Shown here: positions 53,301 to 64,000 of the stretch, one piece after another
How the letters are laid out: each line of letters opens with the position of its first letter
Numbering within the stretch: position 1 is the stretch's first letter
Origin: Linnemannia schmuckeri
Taxonomy: Eukaryota; Mortierellomycota; Mortierellomycetes; Mortierellales; Mortierellaceae
Direction: 5' to 3'
DNA: 64,000 nt
NCBI GenBank assembly: GCA_029449235.1
Contig: JANATG010000007.1
Location: 558,001 to 622,000, forward strand
The notes under the pieces: model-generated
The model's database searches: none
The model's input: only the letters and a program-made list of their open reading frames with translations
What the model was told of the DNA's origin: nothing
Program-made: the position numbers and the translations under genes

Positions 53301-55810
53301 GGTGTACCATTCTGCGCTCCTCTTGCCAATGCGCTGCCATTACTGCTCGAGCTGTTAGAACGATGGACGCTCGATTCCTGAGCGGGCTCGTCCATTTGAA
53401 GGTTGTCCAGCTTGGAGAAATCCCAGCCGAGACCATCAGAGAACTCGAGAACAAGGCTGTTGTGCGAAGGCTCGGGCTCAGACTCGTATCCGTCCTCTGT
53501 AGCGTCCACAGGCAGCATGTAAAGGCTCTCCATGTCGGCAACCGAAGATCGACGACGATCCTTGTCAAATCCAGGCATTAATGATTGTCGGGATTGGTGG
53601 CGCAAACGATCCAAATGTGACTGGTCCTGCATCATCTCTTCGTACTCGTGTCGCTCATTCTCGTAGGGGAGTGCAGGTGATAATGGTCCTGACCGAGAAG
53701 AGTTGGATTTTGCGAGCGAGTGGGACCGTGAGAGCGAGTGAGACCGCGAGAGCGAGTGAGACCGCGAGAGCGAGGACTCGTGAATCGACCCGGATTGATG
53801 TGAAAGTGGCGAGGCTGATCGGGGCGTCGGGACGTGGTCGAAATATCCGTTGGCAGACCGTCCCATTCCTGTGGGTGTCATTGTGGAAGGCCATCCAGAA
53901 GATGCAGGCATAGATCCAGCGCTCGAGGGCACAGACATGTCGGGACGACTGTACATGGACATGTTGGGCATGGCGCCTGTTTCGTTGCTCCGTTGGCGTG
54001 CACTCCTAACCTCCCGTGTGATGTTGTCCACGTAACGATTCTCATCGACATCATCCTCCTGCTCGATCTTGGCCAGGTCGTGTGTGGTTTTGATGCGGAG
54101 GAAGGCGCGAAGAAGATCCTCACAGGCAGCGCCCCAGAGGTTGCGTTGCTGGAGGGAGGCATCGAATGTTGTGAATTCGCGTTCTGGCTCAGCCATGATG
54201 CTGAGGGAGATGGCCTTTGCGACGACGACGAGAGTCATGCCGTTGAGGTGGGCGAGGAGGGTGACGTCGGCGCAGAGGGAGAAGAGGTCGAGGAGGATGG
54301 CGCGGTTGGTGGGTGGTAGGTCGTGTACGAATCGGCTGAAGCTGCGGTCTAATATGATAAAGGAATTAGATGGGCATGATTGGACAAGTTCAAGAGAAAT
54401 TTAAGAGTGATCAGTATCAGTCAGATCATCCAGCTCATTCTGGTTTGCAGGCCGCATTTGGCCGAAAAAAGACCAGTTGAAAGTTGAGGCAGAGGGACAG
54501 GTCTGAGTCTGGGAAAGAAAAAAAATAACTTTAAACAAAACTGAATGTAAAGGGGAGGAGCATTCAATTAGATGGGGGAGAGGAGCAGGATGAGCAGGGA
54601 CAGGGGTGGCATGGAGGAAAAGGAAAAGGGAGAAGATGATAAAGGATGAATGGCTCCTCTGGTGAGCAACAAAAAGGGGGAATGAATGAGATTGAACTGA
54701 GTTGATAATACACACAAATCACCCCTATTGGATTTATCCGTTGTAGGTGAAAATCTACATGTATAGTACGGCAATGTAAAGTACAATGCCAATCGACACA
54801 AGGTGGTTTCCATTCACTCTTCGCTCTTCGCCTGGGTCACTTCATATCCGAATTATTATTAATCCCTCATTTGCCTTTTCATTTTACCACCTCTATTGCT
54901 CCCCCCGTTTGAATGACTGACTGACTGGCTAGCTGTCGTTCATTTACCTTGGTCGAGATAAAGGGCCTGGTAATCAGCATAGGTGACAAGTGTTTCCTCA
55001 GAATATCGGATCGCCCATTTCATTGCGTGCGCCACCAAATGAATGTCAACCTGGCGGAGAAGCGAGAGTTGAGTGTTGGAATCATCATCGAGAATTAGGC
55101 GAATTGTGTCTATAACAACCTCCTTGCTCTGTGCCATCTGAACTTGGCGCAAGATACCCTTGGTTGTAAGGCCTATCGTTGTTGTTGTTCATGCATTTAC
55201 AATATACAATCTGATTAGGATAGCGCCAAGGGAAATAGTAATAATAACCTTCATGTATAAAAGAAGCAACGAACATGTGCCCATGACAACACAAAAAGGA
55301 ACACAAAGGGAACTAAAAAATAAACAGAACGAATAAAAACGACGCATGGCAACACAGAAGCACAAAAGTCACAGAAAATACAATAAAGCAGAAACAATAG
55401 TAGGCAACAAGGAGAGAACACAAAAAAATAGAAACGGAAAGAAGAGAGGGGTACATGCCTCGTTCACGAATCTCCTTGATACAGCGTTTGACAATGACCC
55501 TGGTGACTTCCATTGACAAGTCTGGCATGGGGGAGTCACCCTTGCCCATATTGGATTTTTTCTGAATGCTCTTGGCTCGGCGCAGGTTGCCGTTGCTTTG
55601 GGCCCGAAGCAGTGTTCCTTGACGATTCAACATGGAGCCGCCCGAAGCCACCCCTGATGGGTCAAGAGCTTTTGTGTTTGAGATGTTACTGGAGTTGGTG
55701 AAGATGCTGCTGCCACTGGATGTCGTGATGTTGCTAGTCTGCTGTTGCGAGTTGCCACCTTTGAACTGGTCGCGAAGGTTCCTTGCACTAGACACCAGGC
55801 GCAAAGACAT
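50345..55810 (-). CDS. Msb1/Mug8-like RhoGAP-fold protein, 1,526 aa
   Basis: Three exons: 55810-55459, 55172-54948 and 54348-50345. Together they give an intact frame only if intron 1 uses a GC donor (GAG|GCATGT ... GATAG|GC). The spliced N-terminal ~250 residues have a RhoGAP-type layout: EIRERGLTTKGILRQVQ, then VDIHLVAHAMKWAIRYSEETLV, and LPPTNRAILLDLFSLCADVTLLAHLNGMT. The Gly-Ile-x-Arg arginine position is present (GILR). The remaining ~1,270 residues are Ser/Pro/Ala-rich and disordered. They include a hexapeptide repeat (SLSRSH, three to four copies), a GQGQGQGQ run, and a short conserved-looking block (YRFSTATLLKDGKLYYQLQW) near residue ~1150. The C-terminus is a Gln-rich helix. Msb1/Mug8 proteins act in polarised growth with Rho/Cdc42 (family knowledge); assignment is by motif, not search. 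Confidence 0.8.
53714..53775 (-). repeat. 18-bp coding tandem repeat (Ser-Leu-Ser-Arg-Ser-His)
   Basis: Three to four near-identical 18-bp units in frame within the Msb1-like gene. Units differ by single bases (GGGACCGTG versus GAGACCGCG), indicating recent tandem duplication. Confidence 0.9.
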
Positions 55811-56669
55811 TCCGTTTGTGCTGTTGAGAGAAGAGACGGTACCAGGTGGTGATGCAGAGAAGTGAGGGAGTGAGAGAGTGTGTGGAGAGAAGTCTGGTGG
55901 TTATGGATGCTGAATGAGATGAAGTTAAGAGTTAAGAAGGTGAAGAGAAAGAGGAAAAGGGAGTGAGAAAAAAAAACGAGAGAATTGAAGGGCGGTGCCC
56001 GGCTGTGTTTTTCCCGGAGGATGGGGGAGGTAGGGGGAGAGAAGAAGAGGGTAGGACGAGAGGACGGAGGAAGAAATAAACAGGGAAAAAGAAATGAAAA
56101 AAGGGTTTTTTTGTGTTGTTGTTGTTGGTGGAGAAGGAGGAAGGGGAAAGGGGGTTGAGTGGAGCGAAGGGGGAGTAGAAGTAGAAAAGAGAGGATCAAA
56201 CAGCGCAAACAAAAGGGTAGAGAAAGAAGGTTAATAAAAGAAGAGTAGGAAGGAGAAGAAAGGAAAAGAAAAAAAAATGGGAATTGAGAGCGTTAAATGA
56301 CATGCAGATATAGATACACATGTAAGATATGTTATGAACAGTTATTTATGATATGAAAAGATGGACACATAGCAATGCAATGACGAGAAGGTGAGTAGTA
56401 CCGATGTATTTGTATAAAAGTCCATCCAAACGATCCACACACGTTGTGAAACCATCCGAAGGCAACGCGCCCATCGGAGACATTGGAGAGAGAAAAATGC
56501 CAAGAGACAAATACATACACGATTGATTTGATTTGATTTTTTTTTTTTTTTGGTAGTTAATGAGTGGGTTAGCAGGGCAGTTAGTGATGGGTAAGTCGTG
56601 AAGTGGGTTTTAGTCAATCAATCAAAAATCAGTCAGATATCAGCCATTAATAAAAGGTACGATCAATGG

Positions 56670-56900
56670 AACATGATTATTAGTAGCAGGTCAAGCAGCA
56701 TAGCCAAATCGATTGTTATCACGTCAGTATTGGTTAGCAAATGGGCAAGGGTCAGTAGTTGTTAGTAACGGATTAGTAGTTAGTAGCAACCAGTAAGGGT
56801 TAGGAATACAATGGTTAGCAATGGCCAGTGGTTAGAGGTTAAAGATCAGTGATTAGTGGTTAGTGGTTAGTAGTTAGTGGTTAGTGAGTAGAAGTTAGTA
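56670..56900 (+). repeat. Degenerate GTTAGT/GTTAGTAGTTAG repeat zone
   Basis: Many copies of TTAGT(G/A) and close variants (TTAGCA, TTAGAG) occur at short irregular spacing, densest at 56850-56900. No coding frame is implied. Confidence 0.7.
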
Positions 56901-57482
56901 GGCGAAAGAGAAGAGAAAGAGGAAGAGAGAAAGGGCAGCGGTTAGTTGCCGACCTGGAATGGCAGGGTGCCACCTATCCTTGAATGCAATAGCAAAATCA
57001 AGCATGTGTGTAGGCGAAATAAATTCACTTCAATGGCGAGGTGACCTCACCAACATCAAAGGAAAGGGCCTCTCTTTCTCTCTATGGGTGGCTGATGTCG
57101 AGGTGGATCCTGGTGTGTCTGTATGGGTGTGAGTGTGATGTGTAGGTGTGTTGGTGGTGGGTTCGTTTCGTGAGTGTTGTGACAAGAGGAGGGAAGTTGA
57201 CGAGTCTTGTGGAATGTGGACGAAGTGTGCGAGTGGGATGAGACGGGTAGGGCCGGACCTGCTGGATTGAGGCAGAGTTCAATAAAAGAGGGTGCGTGTG
57301 TCTGTGGGACAGAGAGAGCGAGGATCCAAGTCGCGGGTAGAAAGTGGAGTGAATGAGAGTCGTGTTGTCAGAGGATGTGTCGACACAAAAAAAAGGGCCG
57401 ATCGGGGGTGGAAACAACAACAAAAAAAAACAGTGTTGGTGCACAACGAAAGAGTCAGACAAAACAAGAAGGAAATAAAGAA

Positions 57483-57508
57483 GGGAAAGGAAAGGAAAGG
57501 AAAGGAAA
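57483..57508 (+). repeat. (GGAAA)n short tandem repeat
   Basis: Five successive GGAAA pentanucleotides read directly. Confidence 0.9.
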
Positions 57509-59811
57509 GAAAAGAAGGAAGAGGAAAGAGAGAGTGAGTAAGTGAGTGAGTAGGAATGGAAAAAGAGTGCAAAGAGTGCAAGGAGTGCACAGAGAGGGAG
57601 GGAGGGAGAGTGAAAGGAAGAGAGTGAAAGGGTGATGTGATTTTTCAATAGTCTCCGGTTCAACAAAGTGTTACTGACGCAGACGACAGACGACAGACAG
57701 ACGGATGGGCAGATGGGCGGATGGACGGATGGACGAACAAAAATGAAAACACCGTTCAGAGAGAAAGCAAGAAGAAAGAAGGCTAATTGCCGCTGCGGGA
57801 GAAACACACATATAGGCAGAGAGTCGGAATGAATGCAAGGGACAAGAGATAGAGTGAAAGGACACCAACCCAAGGATTGGCAGGACAAAAATGGACGAAA
57901 GGATTGGAAGGATTGGATGGATGTGCCTTTTTAGCAAAGGCAGAGAAGGACGAGGAAAAGAGCTTATGATCACTGTATTGTTTTTTTTATTAGGTAGTAT
58001 TACTTTTTTACAGTTCAACTCCTTTTGCTCATCGTTGATGTTCACTCTTTCAGGAGACAGCACAAGGACGGGGTCGCAGGGGGAAAGGCGGGACAAGACA
58101 GGACAGGACACTTAAAAGAGAGAGAGAGAGAAAAAAACGAATGGGTGATATCTATCTGGCAACTCCCTCCCTTTTTTCTTTTCTAGCTTCAGTCGGTTCC
58201 TGCGAAAAGGACGATATAATGATACCCATGCCTGAAAATAAACGACATCTAGACAGCCCCGTGTATGCATTTACTGTTTGTTTGTTGTTGCTGTTGCTGT
58301 GGCTGTTTATGCATGCGTGTACGAGTGTGTATCTCTACCAAACAGGCATGCATCTCCGAGCAACAAAATAACAATACAAATGAAATGAAAAGGAATAGGA
58401 ATAAGGCAAAGGATAAAAAGCGGTGCAACCAACCAATGGTGATCGCCATTGCTCACGGAGCTCATTTTATCATTGTATTATCCTATTGCCTTGTCCATTC
58501 ATCCAGACTGAAAGAAAAGGCCGTGTACTTGGCAAAGCGATGGAGAATGAGCGAGTAGAAAACGAGGCAAGAGACTGAGAGTAAAAACGATCGCTATACT
58601 CCTACAGGCACCAGGGCAAAGGATGTCGCTGTTAAAGACTTTGTGGTGCGCACGCGAGAAAATAATAATTCGTGCCTTTTGCTTCGTTTCAGCTTTTTTG
58701 CTATTGTTTGGGCATATTCTGCGAATGTGGTATTACACACAAATGCATTCCTTCGTCGTTTTGGCGAGAATAGCTACATATAAAAAGAGCTACATTATCT
58801 CATAGGATAAAAACACAAGAAAACAAAAGCTCTCAACTTCTTCCTCTTCTTTGGTGTTGAGCAAGGGTGAAAAGGATCTCTATCCTCCATCATCTTTGAC
58901 AAAAGGACAAAAGGGAGTAAAGGATTCGATAATGACTGGAAGGGAGGGAAAGAAAGGGAACATTCTCTTTCTCTTCCTATCTCATTTCAATTGTGCGGTC
59001 AGCTCTCTGTCTCCCTCTCTTTTCTCTTTATCGCTCTCTCATTTTCGTTGGCAATGATGGATGAGAGGTTTTCCCTTCACAAATGATGACCAATTCGCCG
59101 AAGTACGTGTGCTTTTCTTTCATCCCATTTTCAAATAGCAACCGTAACTAGAGCAAGGAGTAAGGGAGGATCAAAAAGTAGGAGAACCCTAGTGAGTGTT
59201 TCGACACCCACCTTTCCTTTTGAGCACGGCCCCTTTTTTCGAAATCAACACCAACACCATCCCCATTAGTAAACGAATGCAGTCTATTTCCTCCCTAGAT
59301 CTAGTTTTAATTTGCTAAGACGGTAGGGGCTAACTTCTTGAAGGTGTTTGAGAAGAAACCACTCTTTTATCCAGACCTACCTGGAGAATGTGGGGGTTGT
59401 TTAGGATACAACTGTAAGAAAAGTATCGAAACACGGAGACTATGAAAAGAGAGAGGAATGATGAGAGGGCGTGCGAAGTGGCGATTTGCCAACCCAACCC
59501 AAGCCTAGCACAAGCAAAGCAAAGCAAAGCAAACAAACAGAATAGCCGGAGACATATTTCACAATATGACCTTTCACGGGGGAGGAGAATAGGCTAACTG
59601 ACCAACCAAAGGAAAAAAGAGGGGGGACATCATCTAGAACCCAGCCGCTACTCCTTTCACGCAATATAAATCTTACAGACATGAAATACCATAGACATGT
59701 TGCAGAAGCTGCTTTTTCAGCCCGTTGGGTGCTCTCTCGGCGGCTAATTCGCTCATCTCTCAGAGTTCTCTTCTTCCTCTTTCTCCATTCAAGCCACAAA
59801 TCAATATCAAG

Positions 59812-60130
59812 ATGGGTCTACATGCTCTGGCTCTCGCAACCGTTATTTTTCTGTCCCAGATGCCCCAGTTCGTATGCAGATTGCGGCACCTGTAACGAGG
59901 GCTACATACATGATCTCTCTCTTTCTCTTTTCTAGTCTATTTCTCTCGCTCTTTTCTTGGCAGGCATGGCTCTGAGGGAGGATGAACCCAAACTTTATTT
60001 TTCCAGCGTCCGCCCGCAGGAGGCACCTAAAGCGCTCCCCGTCTGGCTACATTTACAGTACAGTACTCAGTCTCTCATCGTCACGTATTCCACGTCCGAC
60101 TTTCGAAATGCATGGCTATGTGAAAAGTAG
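59812..60130 (+). CDS. Candidate two-exon small secreted protein, 67 aa
   Basis: Exon 1 (59812-59891) begins ATGGGTCTACATGC after a pyrimidine-rich leader and encodes a good signal peptide (MGLHALALATVIFLSQMPQF). A GTAACG donor follows at 59892. An acceptor with a T-rich tract (TTTATTTTTCCAG) ends at 60006. Exon 2 (60007-60130) continues in frame (codon CT|C) with VRPQEAPKALPVWLHLQYS and ends DFRNAWLCEK. Without splicing both parts are too short to stand out. No family was recognised. Exon 2 could instead start at its own ATG (59966). This is an inference from splice signals and frame only. Confidence 0.3.
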
Positions 60131-60895
60131 CGGTGTGGAACCCAGGACAGCTTATTCGGGTGCTGACTGCGTCGCGTGAAAAAAAAATCAAACAAGGTGA
60201 TACATGCGGAATGGCCAGCTTGTTTATTTATTATTATTTTATTTTTTTTGCTATGTCCGACACTTCTTGTACCAGTTAAAAAGAAAAAAGAAGGAAGAGA
60301 AAGAAGAACAGTATGACTCGATCAAGCGTCAATTGAGCAACGAAAACCTTATGTGCTTTGCCACCATATTTGAGTGCAGTGAAACTATAATATCGGAAGA
60401 GCCACAACCCGCTTTTTTCACTCGCGAAATGTTGTTTATGTTCTGCTTTCCACTTTGCCTCCAGTTTATGTTTCTGGAATGTGAGCCACGCTTGTTTTAC
60501 CTCGTTGTTGCTGTTGTTGCTGTTGCTGTTGTTTGTGTTCCCTTGCATATTTTTTTTGTTTACCGCGCTGACATGCGCAACACCCATTGGTCAAACAACA
60601 AATGCACACAAACAAACAAACGCCATGGTCGCCAACAGGGGGTTCATGTTCTACTGCTACAAGTCAAGCGGCAACCTTTTTTTTTAACTTAGTCATGTCA
60701 TGCCGGAGCCGACGGCCTTTATAAAAGCGGTGGGCTTTGATGGTCTTCCGATCGTTTTCCTTAACTTTAGTCAACTTTCATTTCTTCCAGCTGCCCTCCC
60801 ATCTCACTTTTAGTGCTCCTCTTTCCTTCTTCCACACTTCCACATACCTTCCCCTACCTTCATTTGATTTTATTACAAGCATACGTTTGACGAAA
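60131..60895. other. Upstream region of the six-exon membrane protein gene
   Basis: Contains a 162-codon plus-strand ORF (60204-60692) judged unconvincing, a GTT/CTG-type repeat (60503-60535), and a TATA-like element at 60719-60727. Confidence 0.5.
60719..60727 (+). promoter_or_regulatory. TATA-box-like element
   Basis: The sequence TTATAAAAG lies about 170 bp upstream of the ATG of the six-exon membrane protein gene. It is followed by a pyrimidine-rich leader, as expected for a fungal promoter and 5' UTR. Confidence 0.45.
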
Positions 60896-62129
60896 ATGGC
60901 GTTCACAGCACACAGCGGCATGCTCAAGTTTGGCTTCATCCTCACCGTCTTTTTGTTCTTCTTTGGTCTCGTCGCTCTTGGATCTCTCGCCAAATATGCC
61001 AGTCAAAGGTAAAAAAAAAAAAACATTCGCACGCCTGTCCCTCTCCTCCACTCTCCCTTACCCACCGCCCCAACCAACATCTTTCCCAAAAGTCGAATGC
61101 GCCCCTCCGTGTTTTCTATCGTCACCCTTGAACAAAACATTAGCACAAAGAAACAATGCATAACATAATAACAACGACATCACAGCCTGAAGATTAGGAA
61201 CCAAGACGATTTCAAGATCTGCCTTATCTTTATGTCACAAGAGAAACAGCGCCCAGGAATGTGTACCTTTGCCGACACCGCCAGGTAAAAAAGCAAGACA
61301 GACTAAACTCACAAAAAAAAGCGCCTGATGCTTTTATTATGAATACAGGAAGGAGCTTTTGAATGATACTCATCTAAAATTCCTTCGTTGAATGATGCCA
61401 CGATGATAGTGCTCTCATTTCGATTGCCGCGGCGTGTCTGTTTGCGATGGACTTTGTGACATGGAAGAAGAGCGAGAACTACAAGGGCAAACGCGCTTCT
61501 ATTGCTGTAAGTTGATGGTTTTTTTTTTTTTTTTTTTCTTTTTTTTTTTTTGGCTCGTTTCAACATTTCGATGGTCGAGGCACCAGAATGCTCTAGCAAA
61601 TTGACTAATCTAGACATTCACATACTTTGCTTTTCTTTTTTCGAACGACCAAATAACCGCAGAGCTTGTTCCTGGCCCCAGCAATGTGCATCCTCTCCTT
61701 CTGTGCCGCCATCACCCTCGCACTGGGCATCAAATCAACCATGAACCATGCCGAGGAGGTCAATCCTGGTACATCCCTCTTCTTTTCACTAGAAAAATAT
61801 CACACGATTTCCTAACTCATGACCTTTCCTTTCTACCGAAAAAACTCACGCTGTATCACATTGCCTGCTCGTTAACCTAGGCTCGACGTACCCAGGTCTG
61901 AAGGGCATCTACACTGGCATCTCGTGCGTTGCTCTTGCAGGCTTGTTCTTTGCTATCTATGCTTCGAGCGAGTACATCCAGTACCGTCGCCGACATATCA
62001 ATGGCGACAAGGTATACCTTGCATCCAAGGAGGGTGACAACCGGCCATGTACATGTCTATGTGATATTTGTAACTAACCATGCATTTCTTCCTTGTCTGT
62101 CCTTCCTCTTTTGTTTGTTTAGTGGTAGT
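60896..62129 (+). CDS. Small four-TM membrane protein, 179 aa, unknown function
   Basis: Six exons: 60896-61008, 61198-61284, 61410-61506, 61663-61768, 61881-62011 and 62124-62129. All are GT-AG with matched phases. Membrane segments: FGFILTVFLFFFGLVALGSL (exon 1); ISIAAACLFAMDFV (exon 3); FLAPAMCILSFCAAITLAL (exon 4); and GIYTGISCVALAGLFFAIYA (exon 5), followed by a basic cytosolic tail (YRRRHINGDK). Exon 2 encodes a polar loop with two Cys. The last exon is only TGG-TAG, supported by a CTAAC branch-point sequence and a strong pyrimidine tract before TTTAG. If that intron is retained, the protein would instead end 22 residues later at 62078. The tetraspan layout is clear but no family was recognised. 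Confidence 0.75.
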
Positions 62130-62800
62130 AACTAGGTCCCCTTAGTAAACATGCAAAATCTGATAGAACTTGACTGCAAAGAAACTCTTGACGTATGATT
62201 TCGTCTCGATATGTTCAGTGTACAAAAATTTCAATGCCAATTAATTGAATTGAAAGAAATGAAAGGGTACTTTTTTTAGCTTGAAGCATCAATGATCTTG
62301 ATAAACCTTACATGTGTTAGTATCCAAGCCCCTCCTTCTGTGACCTGTTAACATACTTGCCTATTCACTAGTATATCATCCATACGAGCCCTGCTTGCTT
62401 ACTGTTTGTAAACGTTCCCTGTTTGTCCTTGAGCGATAATTGATTGTGGAAACGAAAGTGATCAGGTGGGGTTTCCACGAGCGCTTAGTGTTTGAGAAAG
62501 AAAGAAAGGGGCGAGTGTTGCGCGCTGCTGCTTTCTGGTATTATCCTTTGTCTCTGCTTATAGATGCGTTGAACATTGGGAGGTTGTTGTCGATGAGAGT
62601 AATGACTGATTCGAAAGTAGAAGAAAAGTAGGAAGAAAGAGAGTGGTGGCGAACAAAAAGGCAGAAAGGAAAGCTGACTTAAAAAAGAATTACCAGTGAT
62701 CAGCAGTCACCTTACGTCATGTTGGCACTGCGAACTGAAGACTCAAAAAAAAAATACGAGTGATAAAAACACAGTTTATTGAGGCGTGAAGCCGACAGCT
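62130..62800. other. Convergent intergenic region, no gene recognised
   Basis: 3' flanks of the tetraspan gene (+) and the quinone oxidoreductase gene (-). The minus-strand AATAAA at 62775-62780 is 21 nt past the oxidoreductase stop. A short plus-strand ORF (62440-62631) shows no domain. Confidence 0.5.
62775..62780 (-). terminator. Poly(A) signal of the quinone oxidoreductase gene
   Basis: AATAAA on the minus strand shortly after the stop codon. Confidence 0.5.
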
Positions 62801-63928
62801 TTAGAGCTTGAGGACAAGCTTGCCGGTGGTCTTTCTGCTCTCGAGATCATCGTGGGCCTGCTTGACATCCTGAATGGGATAGACCTTGTGAATGGCAAAC
62901 TGGAGCTTGCCCTCGGCGACCAAGCCCAAGAGTTCAGAGCTGAGGGCATCAAACTCCTCGCGCGTGGTGATGTATTGGAAAAGAGTAGTGCGCATCAGAC
63001 GGATGTTCTTCTCGGCCAAACGCATAATGTTTACGGGAGGGACAGCTCCACTGGCGTTTCCGAATGAAATGACAGTTCCAAGACGACGGACAACCTTTAA
63101 GCTGACATCAAAAGTAGAAGCACCGACACCATCCAAGACAACGTGGACGCCCTTGTTTCCAGTAAGCTCGTTGACCTTTGCCACCAACTCGTCGTATCCG
63201 TTGGAGTAATCAACCACGTAATCGGCTCCATTTGCCTTGGCGAGCTGTGCCTTTGCCTCTGATGAAGTTGTTCCAATGACATTGGCACCAAGAAGCTTGC
63301 ACATTTGGCAGAGAAGGAGTCCCACTCCACCGGCAGCGGCGTGGATCAGCACCCAGTCGCCCTTTTCGACCCTGTAGGCCTGGCGCACCAAGGACCAGGC
63401 AGTCAATCCCTGAAGCAAAAGTGCGGCACCCTTTTGAATCAAAAAATGTTGAGGGGAGAAAATAAAAACGTGAGCAATAGAGTTCCCACGGTGCAGTCAT
63501 TTTTTGTTGTTGTTGCTTTTTCTGGTTGACATTCTTTGTGGCACTTTTGTTTACTGCAGTGCTCCAAAACATACCTGCTCGAGTGAAATGGCGTCAGGCA
63601 GCTTGGCAAGAGAAAGAGTTGAGACCGCATCGTACTCGGCATAGGAACCAGGTCCCAAAAATGCCACACGGTCCCCGACCTTGAAGTCGCCCTTGACCTC
63701 AGGTCCAACCTCGACAATCTCACCAGAGCCCTCGCGTCCGACGATGAAGGGGAGAGTCTGGGGATAGAGACCGGATCGCTGGTAGGTGTCAATAAAGTTG
63801 ACACCGGCATAGGCTACTTTGACAAGGACCTGGTCAGGCTTTGGGGTGGGCTTGGGAACAGGTACGTAAGCGAGGACGGAGCTGTCACCGTGCTTGGGGA
63901 TCTGGACGGCATGAATAGTTGAGGACAT
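62801..63928 (-). CDS. ZTA1: NADPH:quinone oxidoreductase, zeta-crystallin type (Zta1-like), 327 aa
   Basis: Two exons: 63928-63575 and 63430-62801, with a GTATGT donor and an AAAG acceptor in phase 0. This medium-chain reductase lacks the structural-zinc Cys cluster, as the quinone-reductase branch does. Exon 1 has the GroES-like fold with GVNFIDTYQRSGLYP and GREGSGEIVEVG. Exon 2 has LLLQGLTAW, then the nucleotide-binding motif HAAAGGVGLLLCQ (AxxGxxG type) and DGVGASTFD. The C-terminus KTTGKLVLKL is typical of the family. It reduces quinones by one electron using NADPH in the cytosol and is linked to oxidative-stress defence (family knowledge). The length matches yeast Zta1 (about 334 aa). 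Confidence 0.92.
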
Positions 63929-64000
63929 GGTGCGACAATTGTTGATGTAGGTCAGACGAGAGGGTGGAGATGGGAATGCGAGAGATGCAGAGAGCCGAGA

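Larger units (their letters stand above)
55811..59811. other. Long gene-poor region with simple repeats
   Basis: About 4 kb. It holds purine-rich leader of the Msb1-like gene (55850-56280), a degenerate GTTAGT-type repeat zone (56670-56900), GGAAA repeats (57483-57508) and GGAT/GGACGGAT repeats (57700-57735). Pyrimidine-rich sequence elsewhere produces a long meaningless minus-strand ORF at 57082-57888. No gene was recognised. Confidence 0.5.

Noticed and set aside
57082..57888. 268-codon minus-strand ORF with many apparent hydrophobic segments
   Set aside because: It is a translation of pyrimidine-rich repeats (TCC, CTT, TTC); the Leu/Ser/Phe bias and lack of any non-repetitive core argue against a gene.
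60204..60692. 162-codon plus-strand ORF with a hydrophobic segment
   Set aside because: It is dominated by Lys/Glu-rich and GTT/CTG-repeat-derived sequence, lacks a domain, and overlaps the promoter of the tetraspan gene.
1..64000. CRISPR arrays, bacterial operons, rRNA genes
   Set aside because: No regularly spaced identical repeats with unique spacers and no rRNA core sequences were recognised; the window is clearly eukaryotic.

Overview
This window is eukaryotic and most likely from an early-diverging fungus of the Mortierella type (Mucoromycota). The reasons are short GT-AG introns of roughly 60-250 nt, several exons per gene, dense homopolymer and microsatellite tracts between genes, many Ser/Thr/Gln/Asn-rich proteins, and a fungal housekeeping set (TIM9, RRB1, VMA22, a peroxisomal acyl-CoA oxidase, a Pom1-type DYRK kinase, an Msb1/RhoGAP-type protein). 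Nothing bacterial or viral was seen. The genus is an inference. Minus-strand exons are listed in transcription order (high to low coordinates). Exon boundaries were derived by hand from splice signals and frame continuity.

Layout. 1-5.6 kb: a small secreted protein, a 926-aa low-complexity protein, a tRNA-Gln(UUG), and a possible retrotransposon-derived ORF just upstream of the tRNA. 6-10 kb: the divergent pair RRB1/GRWD1 (-) and TIM9 (+). 11.4-19 kb: one large minus-strand DYRK/Pom1-like kinase gene; its N-terminal exon is separated by a proposed 1.3-kb intron. 20.4-24.6 kb: VMA22 and acyl-CoA oxidase, both minus. 25.4-27.7 kb: a decayed gene for a secreted His-rich/Thr-rich protein with at least six disabling changes. 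28.8-30.3 kb: a yapsin-like aspartic protease. 32.5-38.9 kb: a three-exon unknown (+), a coiled-coil membrane protein (-) and an FCP1-like HAD protein (+). 39.4-45.4 kb: a broken ORF remnant and two tandem BTB-domain paralogues (+). 46-48.6 kb: a four-TM unknown (-). 50.3-55.8 kb: a 1,526-aa Msb1/Mug8-like RhoGAP-fold protein (-) whose first intron appears to be GC-AG. 55.8-60.9 kb: a long, repeat-rich gene-poor stretch with one candidate two-exon small secreted protein. 60.9-62.1 kb: a six-exon small membrane protein. 62.8-63.9 kb: a zeta-crystallin-type quinone oxidoreductase (-).

The genes do not form one pathway. Two functional themes recur. Polarity and cell surface: Pom1-like kinase, Msb1/RhoGAP-like protein, yapsin-like protease, His-rich surface protein relic. 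Organelle biogenesis and metabolism: TIM9, VMA22, acyl-CoA oxidase, RRB1. The most noteworthy items are the surface-protein pseudogene, the split-BTB paralogue pair, the GC-AG intron, the long kinase intron, and the retroelement-like ORF beside the tRNA. No convincing undescribed multi-gene system was found.
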